Assembly: GCF_012033695.1 (NCBI RefSeq)
Contig: NZ_JAAVJI010000011.1
Span: 94,751 to 158,750, forward strand
Reading direction: 5' to 3'
Source: Pseudomonas quercus
Lineage (GTDB): Bacteria > Pseudomonadota > Gammaproteobacteria > Pseudomonadales > Pseudomonadaceae
DNA length: 64,000 nucleotides
The translations under genes were made by a program, and so were the position numbers. Numbering within the stretch: the stretch's first letter is position 1; the number at the start of each line of letters is the position of its first letter. The notes below the pieces were generated by a model that made no database searches, was not told where the DNA came from, and saw only the letters and a list, made by a program, of their open reading frames with translations. Positions 15,372-24,143 of this stretch are shown piece by piece.

Positions 15372-16900
15372 TGGTCAGTACAGTGCTTGGCTCCGACCTC
15401 TATATCACGTTCGGCCTTGTGGGCTTTTTTCTGGCAGGCATGATTACAGTGCTGTATGCCACCAACCGCAAGAGTGACTCTTTTTCTGACTATGCCGTAG
15501 GCGGCCGTTCATACGGGCCTTGGTACATCGCCATGTGCTACACCAATTCCTGGTGGCCCGGCGCAACCTTTACCGCTTTCTTCGCACTCTCGGTGGGCGG
15601 GGCGCTGGGCTTTTACGGCATGGTCTACGCCACCCTGGGCGTAACGGCCATGTACCTCATGGCCAACCGCGCCTGGATCTGGGGCAAGCGGTTCAACCTC
15701 ACCACTCAACCCGACCTGCTAGGCATGCGATTCAATAGCCCCGCCGTAAAGCGGATCGCGTCCATCATTGGCATCATCTCGGTCTTTCCCTGGGTGGTCA
15801 TGGGCATTCAGGCGCTGGCCACGTTGTTCCAGTTTGCAAGCTTCGGGCGCTGGGGGGTGACAACCTGCCTGTCTGTGGGGGTAGCCGTCATCCTGATACG
15901 CCAGTACTGGACCGTCAGCATGGGCATGCGCGGCCTGATCATGACAGACATGTACCAAGGCTTGATTGCCTACGTGCTCTGCGCGGCGTTGTGCATCTTC
16001 CTGCTGTTCGGCGACCAGGCGTCTTTCTCGAACCTGGCTCACCTGCCGGCGAACATGCTGGTTATCCCAGGTGGAGAAGGCAGCACCTATGGCCCGATGT
16101 ACATGTTCAGCCTGATATTCACCGGCGTCATCGGCTCCATGTGCTGGCCCATGAGCTTCCAGCGCATCTACACCGCCAGCGGGGTGCGCTCGGTCAAAAA
16201 GGGCACGCTGGTCACCATTTTGCTGGTGGCCGGGTTCTACGGCATTCTCATGCTGTTCGGTGCCGCCATCAGCCAGAACCCGAACGTTGCCGCCGCCCCG
16301 CAACATGGCTGGTTCCTGTCACTGTTCGATATCGGCGGCCCCTGGTTGCTGGCGCTCGCCATTGTGATTGTGCTGGCCGCGAGCATTGGCCATGTGGATG
16401 GCTGCGTTCAGGTCTGCGGCACCCAGTTCGCCAACGACCTGGCCACCTGGCGCACGCCCCGCACAGACCGGCAAAAAACCGTGTTGGCCAAGGCAGGCAT
16501 GGTTGTCTTCATCTGCGCGGCCTCTGTACTGGCTTACCTGACCTTCGACTATGCCCGGCTGCAACTGCTGGCGCAGATATCCTATCAGGGCATCATCCAG
16601 CTGGCGGTGCCGCTGTTTTTCGGCATCTTCTCTCGCTATGGCAACAAGCAAGGGGCAATCGCCGGCATGCTGGCTGGCATCGCTGTTGCCATCGTCCTGA
16701 CCGTGCTTTACCCCGATGACATCCCTGCACTGGGTTCGCTGACCAGTGGAATCGTGGGCCTAGTCGTCAATGCCGCAACGTTCATCGGCTTTGCCCTGGC
16801 TATCAAGCCCAGCGCTGCTGACATCAAGCGTGTGGATGACTTGTTCAACGCCGGCACCCGCGTTTCAAAAACGATGGGCGCAGTGCCAACAATGAGTTGA
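15368..16900 (+). CDS. Sodium:solute symporter (SSS family)
   Basis: The 510-residue protein has about 13 transmembrane helices. Family features include DYAVGGRSYGPWYIAMCYTN near the second helix, the conserved WPGATFTAFFA stretch, and GxGxxP-like WPMSFQRIYTA in the middle. Members take up proline, pantothenate, sugars, carboxylates or amides with sodium. The gene sits in the middle of cluster A behind the DUF3311 gene, so it is probably the uptake system for that cluster. The start is ATG at 15368 or the ATG directly after it. Confidence 0.92.
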   Translation: MMVSTVLGSDLYITFGLVGFFLAGMITVLYATNRKSDSFSDYAVGGRSYGPWYIAMCYTNSWWPGATFTAFFALSVGGALGFYGMVYATLGVTAMYLMANRAWIWGKRFNLTTQPDLLGMRFNSPAVKRIASIIGIISVFPWVVMGIQALATLFQFASFGRWGVTTCLSVGVAVILIRQYWTVSMGMRGLIMTDMYQGLIAYVLCAALCIFLLFGDQASFSNLAHLPANMLVIPGGEGSTYGPMYMFSLIFTGVIGSMCWPMSFQRIYTASGVRSVKKGTLVTILLVAGFYGILMLFGAAISQNPNVAAAPQHGWFLSLFDIGGPWLLALAIVIVLAASIGHVDGCVQVCGTQFANDLATWRTPRTDRQKTVLAKAGMVVFICAASVLAYLTFDYARLQLLAQISYQGIIQLAVPLFFGIFSRYGNKQGAIAGMLAGIAVAIVLTVLYPDDIPALGSLTSGIVGLVVNAATFIGFALAIKPSAADIKRVDDLFNAGTRVSKTMGAVPTMS

Positions 16901-16958
16901 TAGCAGGCGCACCTGATCCCAGGCGCGCATCCCCTATTTGGCAAAAAAGGAACAGCCG

Positions 16959-17612
16959 ATGGCTTTGGCAATATTTGACCTGGACGACACCTTGATTCAT
17001 GGCGACTGTGCAAGCCTGTGGACCCAGGAAATGGTGCGCCTGGGCTGGGTAGAGGGCGAGGCCTTCATCCAGCGCGATCGCGAGCTGATGCAGGCGTATG
17101 GGGAGGGCAAACTCGCCATGGAAGACTACATGGCGTTCAGCCTGGCGCCGATGGTTGGGCGCAGTACTGACGAGGTCGCAGGTGCTGTTGACCATTTCAT
17201 AGGTACCGTCATTGAGCCGTTGGTGTACCACGATGCACGCCAAGCCATTGCCAGGCACCGCGTGGCCGGTGATCGGCTACTGGTGATCTCGGCTTCAGGT
17301 GCGCACCTCGTTTCGCCCATTGCCGCCCATTTGAGTATTGAAGAGGTACTGGCCATTGACCTAGACATTAAGAACAACCAGTTCACCGGCCATACCAAGG
17401 GTGTGCTGACCTACCGCGAAGGGAAGGTATTACGGCTGGCGGCCTGGCTGGAAGCGAACGGCGAGGTGTTGGAAGGTGCAGCGTTCTACTCGGACTCGCG
17501 TAACGACCTGCCGCTGCTCACCGCTGTACCCAAGCCGTTTGCCGTCAACCCCGACCCTGCCTTGCTGGCACATGCGCAACAGCAGGGTTGGCCCGTCTTG
17601 CAGTGGTCCTGA
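16959..17612 (+). CDS. HAD-IB family phosphatase (SerB-like)
   Basis: The 217-residue enzyme has HAD motif I FDLDDTL (nucleophile D7, acid D9), motif II VISASG, a lysine region KGVLTYREGK and motif IV YSDSRNDLP. The helical cap between motifs I and II places it in HAD subclass IB, with phosphoserine phosphatase and histidinol-phosphatase-like enzymes. ATG 16959 follows AAAAAAGGAACAGCCG; an in-frame upstream ATG at 16938 adds only seven residues. It is the last gene of cluster A, and could remove a phosphate added by the kinases or clear a toxic phosphorylated by-product. Confidence 0.88.
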   Translation: MALAIFDLDDTLIHGDCASLWTQEMVRLGWVEGEAFIQRDRELMQAYGEGKLAMEDYMAFSLAPMVGRSTDEVAGAVDHFIGTVIEPLVYHDARQAIARHRVAGDRLLVISASGAHLVSPIAAHLSIEEVLAIDLDIKNNQFTGHTKGVLTYREGKVLRLAAWLEANGEVLEGAAFYSDSRNDLPLLTAVPKPFAVNPDPALLAHAQQQGWPVLQWS

Positions 17613-17917
17613 TCGTTCCCGTTGGCATTCGCGACAGCACATGCACTGTTAAGAGGCAGGTGTACCCACCTTGCCATGCGCGATTGGCAAATTGGTTCGC
17701 TGAAGGCCGAACCAATTGAACACCCAGGCCGAACCACTGCCCGCACCAATCCACGATTGGCCCAGCAGTCTTTAGGCCTGTACAGCGTCCCATAGCGGTA
17801 AGCGGCCCTGAGCCCTGAACCAATGTTCATTGGCATCACTATTGCACCTACCTCCATGCGCCCAACCTAGGCCTTGGCTTGCATTTGCAGGCCGTTCAGC
17901 CGGAGTCGAGAACTACG
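17613..17917. promoter_or_regulatory. Intergenic control region with three CCAAT/ATTGG inverted repeats
   Basis: No gene is seen in these 305 bases. Three inverted repeats share ATTGG/CCAAT half sites: AATTGGTTCG (17690-17699) with CGAACCAATT (17708-17717); CCAAT-N5-ATTGG (17746-17760); and CCAATGTTCATTGG (17820-17833). A further GGCCGAACCA copy lies at about 17728-17737. Repeated half sites before a GntR-family gene suggest operators for autoregulation. No T-run follows the first repeat, so a terminator is less likely. Confidence 0.6.
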
Positions 17918-18655
17918 ATGGAAAGGTTCGACAGTGATGCCGCTCATGACAGCGCGTCCAAACTGGCACTTGATGCCCTGCGCCAGCTCGTAGCCCAGCA
18001 AGCCGCCTACCCCCAGCGCCCGTTGCCTACCGAGCGTGAACTGGCGGCAGACTTTGCCGTCAGCCGCCGTGCCATCCGAAGGGCATTGGCGGTGCTGGAA
18101 GCCGAGGGCCATATCTGGCGCAGGCAAGGCAAAGGGACATTTGTGGGCCCTACCCCGCCCAGTGCCTCCATCAGTTTTGCCAAGCTATGCAGCCGAACCA
18201 ATTTCAGCGAGGTCATGGAAGCCCGCCTGCACCTTGAACCTGCCCTGGCGTCCTTGGCAGCGGTAAGGGCCAGCGGCGAACAGATGGCGATCCTTCGCCG
18301 CCTGGCCGAGCGCACCCAAGGCCAGCAGGGTGCCGAACACACGGACGCCGACAGCCTGGAGCTCTGGGACAGCGCACTGCACCGTGGCATTGCTGAAGCA
18401 GCGGGCAATCGCTTGATGCTGGACCTGTTTGAAATGCTCGACGCCATACGGCTGGACCCGGTGTGGCGGACCTTACGCCAGCGGGCGCGCAACAGCGACC
18501 GCCTGAGCACCTATAGCCACGACCACGATGACATCGTAGGGGCCATCGAAAGCCGCGACCCGGTCAGGGCCGCGACGGCCATGCGCGGGCATCTGCGGGC
18601 CTTGCAGCAAGCGCTCGACAACGTCATCCATCACGATCTGGAGGCCAGCGCATGA
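17918..18655 (+). CDS. GntR family transcriptional regulator (FadR/FCD subfamily)
   Basis: The 245-residue regulator has an N-terminal winged helix (about 10-75; LPTERELAADFAVSRRAIRRAL is the DNA-reading segment) and a helical FCD effector domain (about 90-235). The FCD metal/ligand residues include E and H positions in MEARLHLEP, LHRGIAEAAGN and the final MRGHLRAL. FCD domains usually bind carboxylates, often through a metal. An upstream TTG (17879) would add 13 residues; ATG 17918 is preferred. The gene overlaps the first ABC ATPase gene by 4 bases and probably controls cluster B. Confidence 0.9.
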   Translation: MERFDSDAAHDSASKLALDALRQLVAQQAAYPQRPLPTERELAADFAVSRRAIRRALAVLEAEGHIWRRQGKGTFVGPTPPSASISFAKLCSRTNFSEVMEARLHLEPALASLAAVRASGEQMAILRRLAERTQGQQGAEHTDADSLELWDSALHRGIAEAAGNRLMLDLFEMLDAIRLDPVWRTLRQRARNSDRLSTYSHDHDDIVGAIESRDPVRAATAMRGHLRALQQALDNVIHHDLEASA

Positions 18656-19659
18656 GCGATCAATCCATGGCGGCAGCACGCCCGGTGCTGAGTGTCAGCG
18701 ACCTCTCGGTACGTTTCAAAGGCGCCCCGGCCAATGTGGTCGATGGCGTATCGTTTTCGGTACTGCCAGGGCAAACCCTGGCCATCGTGGGTGAGTCCGG
18801 CTGTGGGAAAAGTGTAACGTCCATGTCGCTGATGGGCCTGCTTCCTGACAGCGCGCAAGTAAAGGCCACGGCGTCCAACCTGCTGGGCGAGCCTTTGCTG
18901 GGCATGACCGCCGAGCGCTTGCTCAGCGTGCGTGGCAACCGCATGGCGATGATTTTCCAGGAGCCCATGACCTCGCTGAACCCGGTGTTCACCATCGGCG
19001 AGCAAATTGCGGAAAGCGTGATGCGCCATCAGGGTTTGCCCAAGCCTGCTGCACGCCAGCGTGCCCTGGAGATGCTGGAAAAGGTGCGGGTACCTGACGC
19101 CCGGCAGCGGCTGGACGCCTACCCTCACGAACTGTCCGGCGGTATGCGGCAGCGGGCGATGATTGCCATGGCGTTGGCCAACGACCCGGCCCTGATCATT
19201 GCTGACGAACCCACCACGGCCCTGGACGTGACCATTCAGGCGCAGATCCTTGCTTTGGTAAGCACCCTGCAGGCTGAGACAGGCACGGCCATGGTGTTGA
19301 TTACCCATGACCTGGGTGTGGTCGCCGAAGTAGCCGATGAGGTGCTGGTGATGTATGCCGGCCAAGTGGTAGAGCGCGGCAGCGTTAAAACCCTCTTCGA
19401 TGATCCCCAGCACCCTTACACCATCGGCCTGATGGGCTCCATGCCGTCTATTGGCCCCCGTGAAGGTCGGCTCGCCACCATTCACGGGCGCGTGCCCACG
19501 CCAACGGAAATGCCGACTGGCTGCCGCTTTGCCGGCCGCTGCCCGTTTGTGATCGACGCCTGCCGGGCAGCGCGCCCGCCGTTGCTTGAGGTGTCCCCTG
19601 AACATTTCGCCGCGTGCATCCGTGCGCCCTTGGAGCAGCATGTAGGAGTAAGCGCATGA
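18652..19659 (+). CDS. Peptide ABC transporter ATPase, DppD/OppD type
   Basis: The 335-residue ATPase has Walker A GESGCGKS, Q-loop FQEPMTSLNP, signature LSGGMRQR, Walker B LIIADEPTTALD and the C-terminal oligopeptide extension with cysteines (CRFAGRCPFVIDAC). It pairs with the next ATPase in one importer. The gene starts in an ATGA overlap with the regulator gene and ends in an ATGA overlap with the second ATPase gene. Confidence 0.93.
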   Translation: MSDQSMAAARPVLSVSDLSVRFKGAPANVVDGVSFSVLPGQTLAIVGESGCGKSVTSMSLMGLLPDSAQVKATASNLLGEPLLGMTAERLLSVRGNRMAMIFQEPMTSLNPVFTIGEQIAESVMRHQGLPKPAARQRALEMLEKVRVPDARQRLDAYPHELSGGMRQRAMIAMALANDPALIIADEPTTALDVTIQAQILALVSTLQAETGTAMVLITHDLGVVAEVADEVLVMYAGQVVERGSVKTLFDDPQHPYTIGLMGSMPSIGPREGRLATIHGRVPTPTEMPTGCRFAGRCPFVIDACRAARPPLLEVSPEHFAACIRAPLEQHVGVSA

Positions 19660-20768
19660 GCCTGGCCCCTGTCGCCCTGAGCGACACCACCAAGCCAATT
19701 CTGGAAAGCATTGCCCTGAGCAAGCACTTCAGCAGCGAGGCGGGTTTTCTCCAGCGCCGCAAGCCCCCGGTACAGGCCGTAAACGAGGTCTCCCTGGCCG
19801 TACGCCGGGGCGAAACCCTAGCGCTGGTAGGCGAGTCTGGCTCCGGCAAGTCCACCCTTGGCCGGCTACTGCTCAACCTGCTCAAGCCCACGGCAGGCGA
19901 TGTTATCTATGAGGGCCGCAACCTGGCCAACCTGGCGCCGGACAAGCTGCGCCAGGTGCGGCGCGACCTGCAGATCATCTTCCAGGACCCGTTCGCCTCG
20001 CTCAACCCGCGCATGAGTGTTGAAGCGATTGTTGGCGAACCTATCTGGCTGCATTTGGACAGCAACCGCAGCGCCCGCCAGGACAGGGTGGCTGAGCTGC
20101 TGCGCACGGTAGGCCTGGCACCGGAACACGGCAGCCGGTTTCCCCATGAGTTTTCCGGAGGCCAGCGCCAGCGCATCGGTATTGCCCGCGCATTAGCGTC
20201 CGAGCCTCGGCTGCTTCTGGGAGACGAGCCTGTGTCTGCTTTGGACGTGTCGGTGCAGGCGCAAGTCGTGAACCTGCTGGAGGACCTCAAGCAACAGTTC
20301 GGCCTTACCTTGTTAATCGTTGCCCACGGCTTGGCCGTGATCCGCCACATGAGCGACCGGGTAGCGGTAATGTACCTGGGCGAGATTGTGGAGTTGGCAC
20401 CGGTCAATGCCTTGTTCGAAACCCCTCTGCATCCCTATACCCAGGCGTTGATGGCGGCCGTGCCGGTCAGCCACCCAGACCTGCGCCGCTCGCGGGCCGT
20501 ACTCGGCGGCGACATGCCCAGCCCACGCACCCCACCCTCCGGCTGCCGGTTTCACACCCGTTGCCCCCATGCACGACCGTTGTGCCGCGAGGTGAAGCCC
20601 CTGTTCGAAACGGCCGAGGCCGGGCGGCAGGTGGCATGCCATTACTGGCGCGAGATCGCCAACGCCGGGGCTGATGCCTTGGCCGTACCTACCCCTAGTG
20701 CGGCCTATACCCAGCGCCTGAACCTGTTCAAACACCATCAAGCCTTAGCCTTGGAGCGCCAACCATGA
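19656..20768 (+). CDS. Peptide ABC transporter ATPase, DppF/OppF type
   Basis: The 370-residue ATPase has Walker A GESGSGKST, Q-loop FQDPFASLNPRMSV, signature FSGGQRQR, Walker B LLLGDEPVSALD and the C-terminal CRFHTRCPHARPLC segment. The C-terminus is about 40 residues longer than in typical DppF. ATG 19656 was chosen for the 4-base overlap with the preceding gene; an ATG at 19614 lies inside it. Its stop overlaps the substrate-binding protein start. Confidence 0.93.
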   Translation: MSLAPVALSDTTKPILESIALSKHFSSEAGFLQRRKPPVQAVNEVSLAVRRGETLALVGESGSGKSTLGRLLLNLLKPTAGDVIYEGRNLANLAPDKLRQVRRDLQIIFQDPFASLNPRMSVEAIVGEPIWLHLDSNRSARQDRVAELLRTVGLAPEHGSRFPHEFSGGQRQRIGIARALASEPRLLLGDEPVSALDVSVQAQVVNLLEDLKQQFGLTLLIVAHGLAVIRHMSDRVAVMYLGEIVELAPVNALFETPLHPYTQALMAAVPVSHPDLRRSRAVLGGDMPSPRTPPSGCRFHTRCPHARPLCREVKPLFETAEAGRQVACHYWREIANAGADALAVPTPSAAYTQRLNLFKHHQALALERQP

Positions 20769-22264
20769 AACTTGCCCACCTGATCACAGGCACGCTGATG
20801 GTGCTCGCCGCCAACGCCGCCGTTGCTGAAACCACCTTGCGCATTGGTATCCAGGACGACCCGGACGTGCTCGACCCGCATCGCTCGCGCACCTATTCCG
20901 GCCGGCTGGTGTATACCGCGCTGTGCGACAAGCTGGTGGACATCAGCCCTCAGCTTGAATATGTGCCGCAGTTGGCGACCGCCTGGCACTGGAGCGACGA
21001 TGGCAAGACCCTGACCATGACCCTGCGAGAAGGCGTGACCTTCCACGACGGCGAAACCTTCGACGCGGCGGCCGTGAAGTTCAACCTGGACCGGGCGCGT
21101 ACCCTGCCCGACTCACTACGCAAGAGTGAGCTGGCGTCTATCGACAGTGTGGAAGTAGTGGACGCAAAAACGGTGGCCATCAAGGTCAAGCAGCCAGACG
21201 CAACCCTTATTTCCCAGCTGTCCGACCGGGCCGGCATGATGCTGGCCCCCAAGGCATCCACCGCAGACGTCGCCGCCAAGCCGGTGTGTTCCGGGCCTTA
21301 CAAGTTCGTGCAACGGGTGCAGCAGGACCGCATCGTGCTGGAGCGCTTCGACAACTACTGGAACAAGCAGGCCTACCACTTCGACAAGGTGATTTTCCTG
21401 CCCATACCGGACACCTCCGTGCGCTTGGCCAACCTGCGCTCCGGCGACCTGGACATCATCGAACGCGTAGCCCCCACCGATGTAAAAACCGCCAAGGCTG
21501 ACAGCGCACTGCAGGTATTCAACACCCCTGGGCTGGGCTACATGCAGCTGATCTACAACATAGGCAACGGTGACCGCGCCAACACCCCCCTGGGCCAGGA
21601 CAAGCGCGTGCGCCAAGCCTTCGAGCTGGCCCTCGACCGGGATGCCATCAACCAGGTGGTGTTCGAAGGCCTGTACGCCCCCAGTGCACAACCTTTCCCC
21701 ACCAGCAGCCCGTACTACGACAAAAGCCTGCCTATCCCACCCCGTGATGTAGCGCAGAGCAAGAAACTGCTGGCCGAAGCTGGGGTGAAGCTGCCCTTGA
21801 ACGTTGACCTGAAAGTGGCCAACAACCCGATTGCCCAGCAAGTGGGGCAGATCATTCAGGCCATGGCCGAAGAGGCCGGCTTCAAGGTCAACCTGGTGGC
21901 CACCGAGTACGCCACCCTGCTAAGCGAGCAGGCAGCGGGTAATTTCCAGATTGGCATGAGCGCCTGGTCAGGCCGGCCGGACCCGGATGGTGACATTCAC
22001 CAGTTCGTGACCTGCAAGGGCGCTCAGAACGATGGCCGCTTCTGCGACCCCAAGCTCGATGAGCTGCTGGACAAGGCACGTACTGTCAACGACCAGGCCC
22101 AGCGCCAGGCCCTGTACGCCCAGGCACTGCGCCTGCTCGCCACCGATGTGCCTACCAGCTACCTGTACTTCGACCCGCGCATCATTGCCATGCGCAGCAC
22201 ACTCACAGGCTTTGTGCCCAACCCGGACGGCCTGATCCGCCTCAACGGCATGGCGTTCAAATGA
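20765..22264 (+). CDS. Peptide ABC transporter substrate-binding protein (SBP family 5)
   Basis: The 499-residue precursor has a signal peptide (about 1-22, ending AVAE) and an extracellular solute-binding family 5 fold: LRIGIQDDPDVLDPH at the mature start, LREGVTFHDGE and the DQAQRQALYAQALRLLA region near the end. The signal peptide has no lipobox, so the protein is free in the periplasm. Family members bind di-/oligopeptides, glutathione (GsiB), nickel or opines. With the gamma-glutamyltransferase gene in the same operon, a gamma-glutamyl peptide is a reasonable guess. Confidence 0.92.
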   Translation: MKLAHLITGTLMVLAANAAVAETTLRIGIQDDPDVLDPHRSRTYSGRLVYTALCDKLVDISPQLEYVPQLATAWHWSDDGKTLTMTLREGVTFHDGETFDAAAVKFNLDRARTLPDSLRKSELASIDSVEVVDAKTVAIKVKQPDATLISQLSDRAGMMLAPKASTADVAAKPVCSGPYKFVQRVQQDRIVLERFDNYWNKQAYHFDKVIFLPIPDTSVRLANLRSGDLDIIERVAPTDVKTAKADSALQVFNTPGLGYMQLIYNIGNGDRANTPLGQDKRVRQAFELALDRDAINQVVFEGLYAPSAQPFPTSSPYYDKSLPIPPRDVAQSKKLLAEAGVKLPLNVDLKVANNPIAQQVGQIIQAMAEEAGFKVNLVATEYATLLSEQAAGNFQIGMSAWSGRPDPDGDIHQFVTCKGAQNDGRFCDPKLDELLDKARTVNDQAQRQALYAQALRLLATDVPTSYLYFDPRIIAMRSTLTGFVPNPDGLIRLNGMAFK

Positions 22265-22292
22265 ACGCCGTCGGCCGCTTCAAGGAGGTGCC

Positions 22293-23237
22293 ATGCTGAC
22301 GTTTATCTTGCGGCGCTTGCTGAGCGCCATCCCTACGCTGATTCTGGTTTCCCTGTTCGTGTTCACCCTCCAGAAGCTGTTGCCGGGTGACCCAGTGCAG
22401 GCCATGGCAGGCGAGGAGCGCGACCCAGCGGTGATGGAGTACCTGCGTGAAAAATATCGCCTGAATGACCCAGTGCCCCTGCAATACCTGCACTGGGTAG
22501 GCAACGTGTTGACGGGGGACTTCGGCACTTCGCTGCGCACCGAGCAACCCGTGACTGCGCTGCTGGCCTCCAAGCTGCCGGTGACGATCGAGCTGGCGGT
22601 GCTGGCGCTGATCATTGCCTTGGTCATTGGCATTCCCGCCGGGGTGGTATCAGCCGTACGCAAGGGCACAGCAGTGGATTATGGTGCCAACGTGTTCGCG
22701 CTATCGGGCATCTCGATTCCTCACTTCTGGCTGGGCATCCTGCTGATTCTGATTTTCGCCGTGAAACTGCAATGGCTACCGGCTTCTGGTTTTGTACCGC
22801 TGGGTGAAGACCTGATGCAAAACCTGAAAACCCTGATCCTGCCGGCGTTTGTGCTGGGGGCTGGCCTGGCCGGCGTGCTGATGCGCCACACCCGCAGCGC
22901 GATGCTGGAAGTGCTGCGTGCTGATTACGTGCGTACCGCCCGGGCCAAAGGCCTGTTTCCCCGCACGGTGGTGCTCAAGCATGCGTTGCGCAATGCGTTG
23001 ATGCCGATCGTAACCCTGACCACGCTGCTGTTCGGCGAACTGCTGGGGGGTGCCGTGCTGACCGAGCAAGTGTTCAGCATCCCAGGCTTCGGCAAGATGA
23101 TTGTCGATGCTGTGTTCAACCGAGATTACGCCGTGGTGCAGGGCGTCGTGCTCTGTGTGGCCATTGGTTTCCTCTTGCTGAACCTGCTGGCCGATGTGCT
23201 CTACCGCCTGATCAACCCACGTTTGAGGGCCGCCTGA
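22293..23237 (+). CDS. Peptide ABC transporter permease, DppB type
   Basis: The 314-residue protein has six predicted transmembrane helices and the DppB/OppB N-terminus (MLTFILRRLLSAIPTLILVS). The coupling EAA loop is VRTARAKGLFPRTVVLKHALRNA. AAGGAGGTGCC precedes the ATG. The stop overlaps the start of the DppC-type gene by one base (TGATG). Confidence 0.93.
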   Translation: MLTFILRRLLSAIPTLILVSLFVFTLQKLLPGDPVQAMAGEERDPAVMEYLREKYRLNDPVPLQYLHWVGNVLTGDFGTSLRTEQPVTALLASKLPVTIELAVLALIIALVIGIPAGVVSAVRKGTAVDYGANVFALSGISIPHFWLGILLILIFAVKLQWLPASGFVPLGEDLMQNLKTLILPAFVLGAGLAGVLMRHTRSAMLEVLRADYVRTARAKGLFPRTVVLKHALRNALMPIVTLTTLLFGELLGGAVLTEQVFSIPGFGKMIVDAVFNRDYAVVQGVVLCVAIGFLLLNLLADVLYRLINPRLRAA

Positions 23238-24121
23238 TGACTACGCTGCTGTCGCCTGTTGCCGGTACTTCGGACATCACCCTCATACCACGAGCGCGCT
23301 CGCCCTTCGTGCGCAAGTTCCTGGCCAATAAGGGCGCGGTCATTGGCCTGGCGGTGTTGGTGGTGTTTATCCTGGCCGCGCTTCTGGCGCCCTGGATCGC
23401 GCCCCATGACCCGCTCAAGGCCAACTTTCTGGCCGTGCGCAAAGCACCGTCATTGGTGTACTGGCTAGGCACCGACGAACTGGGCCGTGACCTGTTCTCG
23501 CGCCTGCTGTGGGGTGCCCGCAGCTCGCTGGTGGCTGGTGGCGTATCGGTTGCCATCGCCATGGTGATTGGCGTGCCCCTCGGGCTATTGGCCGGTTACT
23601 TCGGTGGCAAGCTGGACGCGGTGATCTCTCGCATCATGGAAGCCTTGCTGTCGTGCCCTTTCCTGGTATTGGCCATTGCCTTGGGCGCGTTCCTGGGGCC
23701 GAGCCTGACCAATGCCATGATTGCTATCGGCCTGTCGGCCATGCCTATTTTTTCGCGGCTTACCCGTGGGCAGGTACTGGCTATCCGGCATGAGGACTAC
23801 CTGGAAGGTGCCCAGGCCATCGGTTTGCCGGACCGCTGGATCATCCTGCGCTACGTACTGCCTAACGTGCTATCACCGCTGGTGGTGCAAGCCACGCTGA
23901 CCATTGCTTCGGCCATCCTTGCCGAGGCGAGCCTGTCATTTCTTGGGCTTGGCCAGCAGCCGCCCTCGCCGTCCTGGGGCTCGATGCTCAACACTGCTAA
24001 AAACTTCATGGAGCAGGCACCGTGGATGTCCATCGCCCCCGGTGTGGCGATCTACATCACAGTACTGTGCTTCAACCTGCTAGGCGATGGGCTGCGCGAC
24101 GCCCTAGACCCAAAAAGCTGA
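23237..24121 (+). CDS. Peptide ABC transporter permease, DppC type
   Basis: The 294-residue protein has an N-terminal cytoplasmic segment, the DppC hallmark WLGTDELGRDLFSRLLWGAR after the first helix, and the coupling loop YLEGAQAIGLPDRWIILRYVLPN. Six transmembrane helices are visible. It completes a five-subunit importer; the gamma-glutamyltransferase gene begins 22 bases later. Confidence 0.93.
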   Translation: MTTLLSPVAGTSDITLIPRARSPFVRKFLANKGAVIGLAVLVVFILAALLAPWIAPHDPLKANFLAVRKAPSLVYWLGTDELGRDLFSRLLWGARSSLVAGGVSVAIAMVIGVPLGLLAGYFGGKLDAVISRIMEALLSCPFLVLAIALGAFLGPSLTNAMIAIGLSAMPIFSRLTRGQVLAIRHEDYLEGAQAIGLPDRWIILRYVLPNVLSPLVVQATLTIASAILAEASLSFLGLGQQPPSPSWGSMLNTAKNFMEQAPWMSIAPGVAIYITVLCFNLLGDGLRDALDPKS

Positions 24122-24143
24122 TCAACTGCCAAGAGACGACCGC

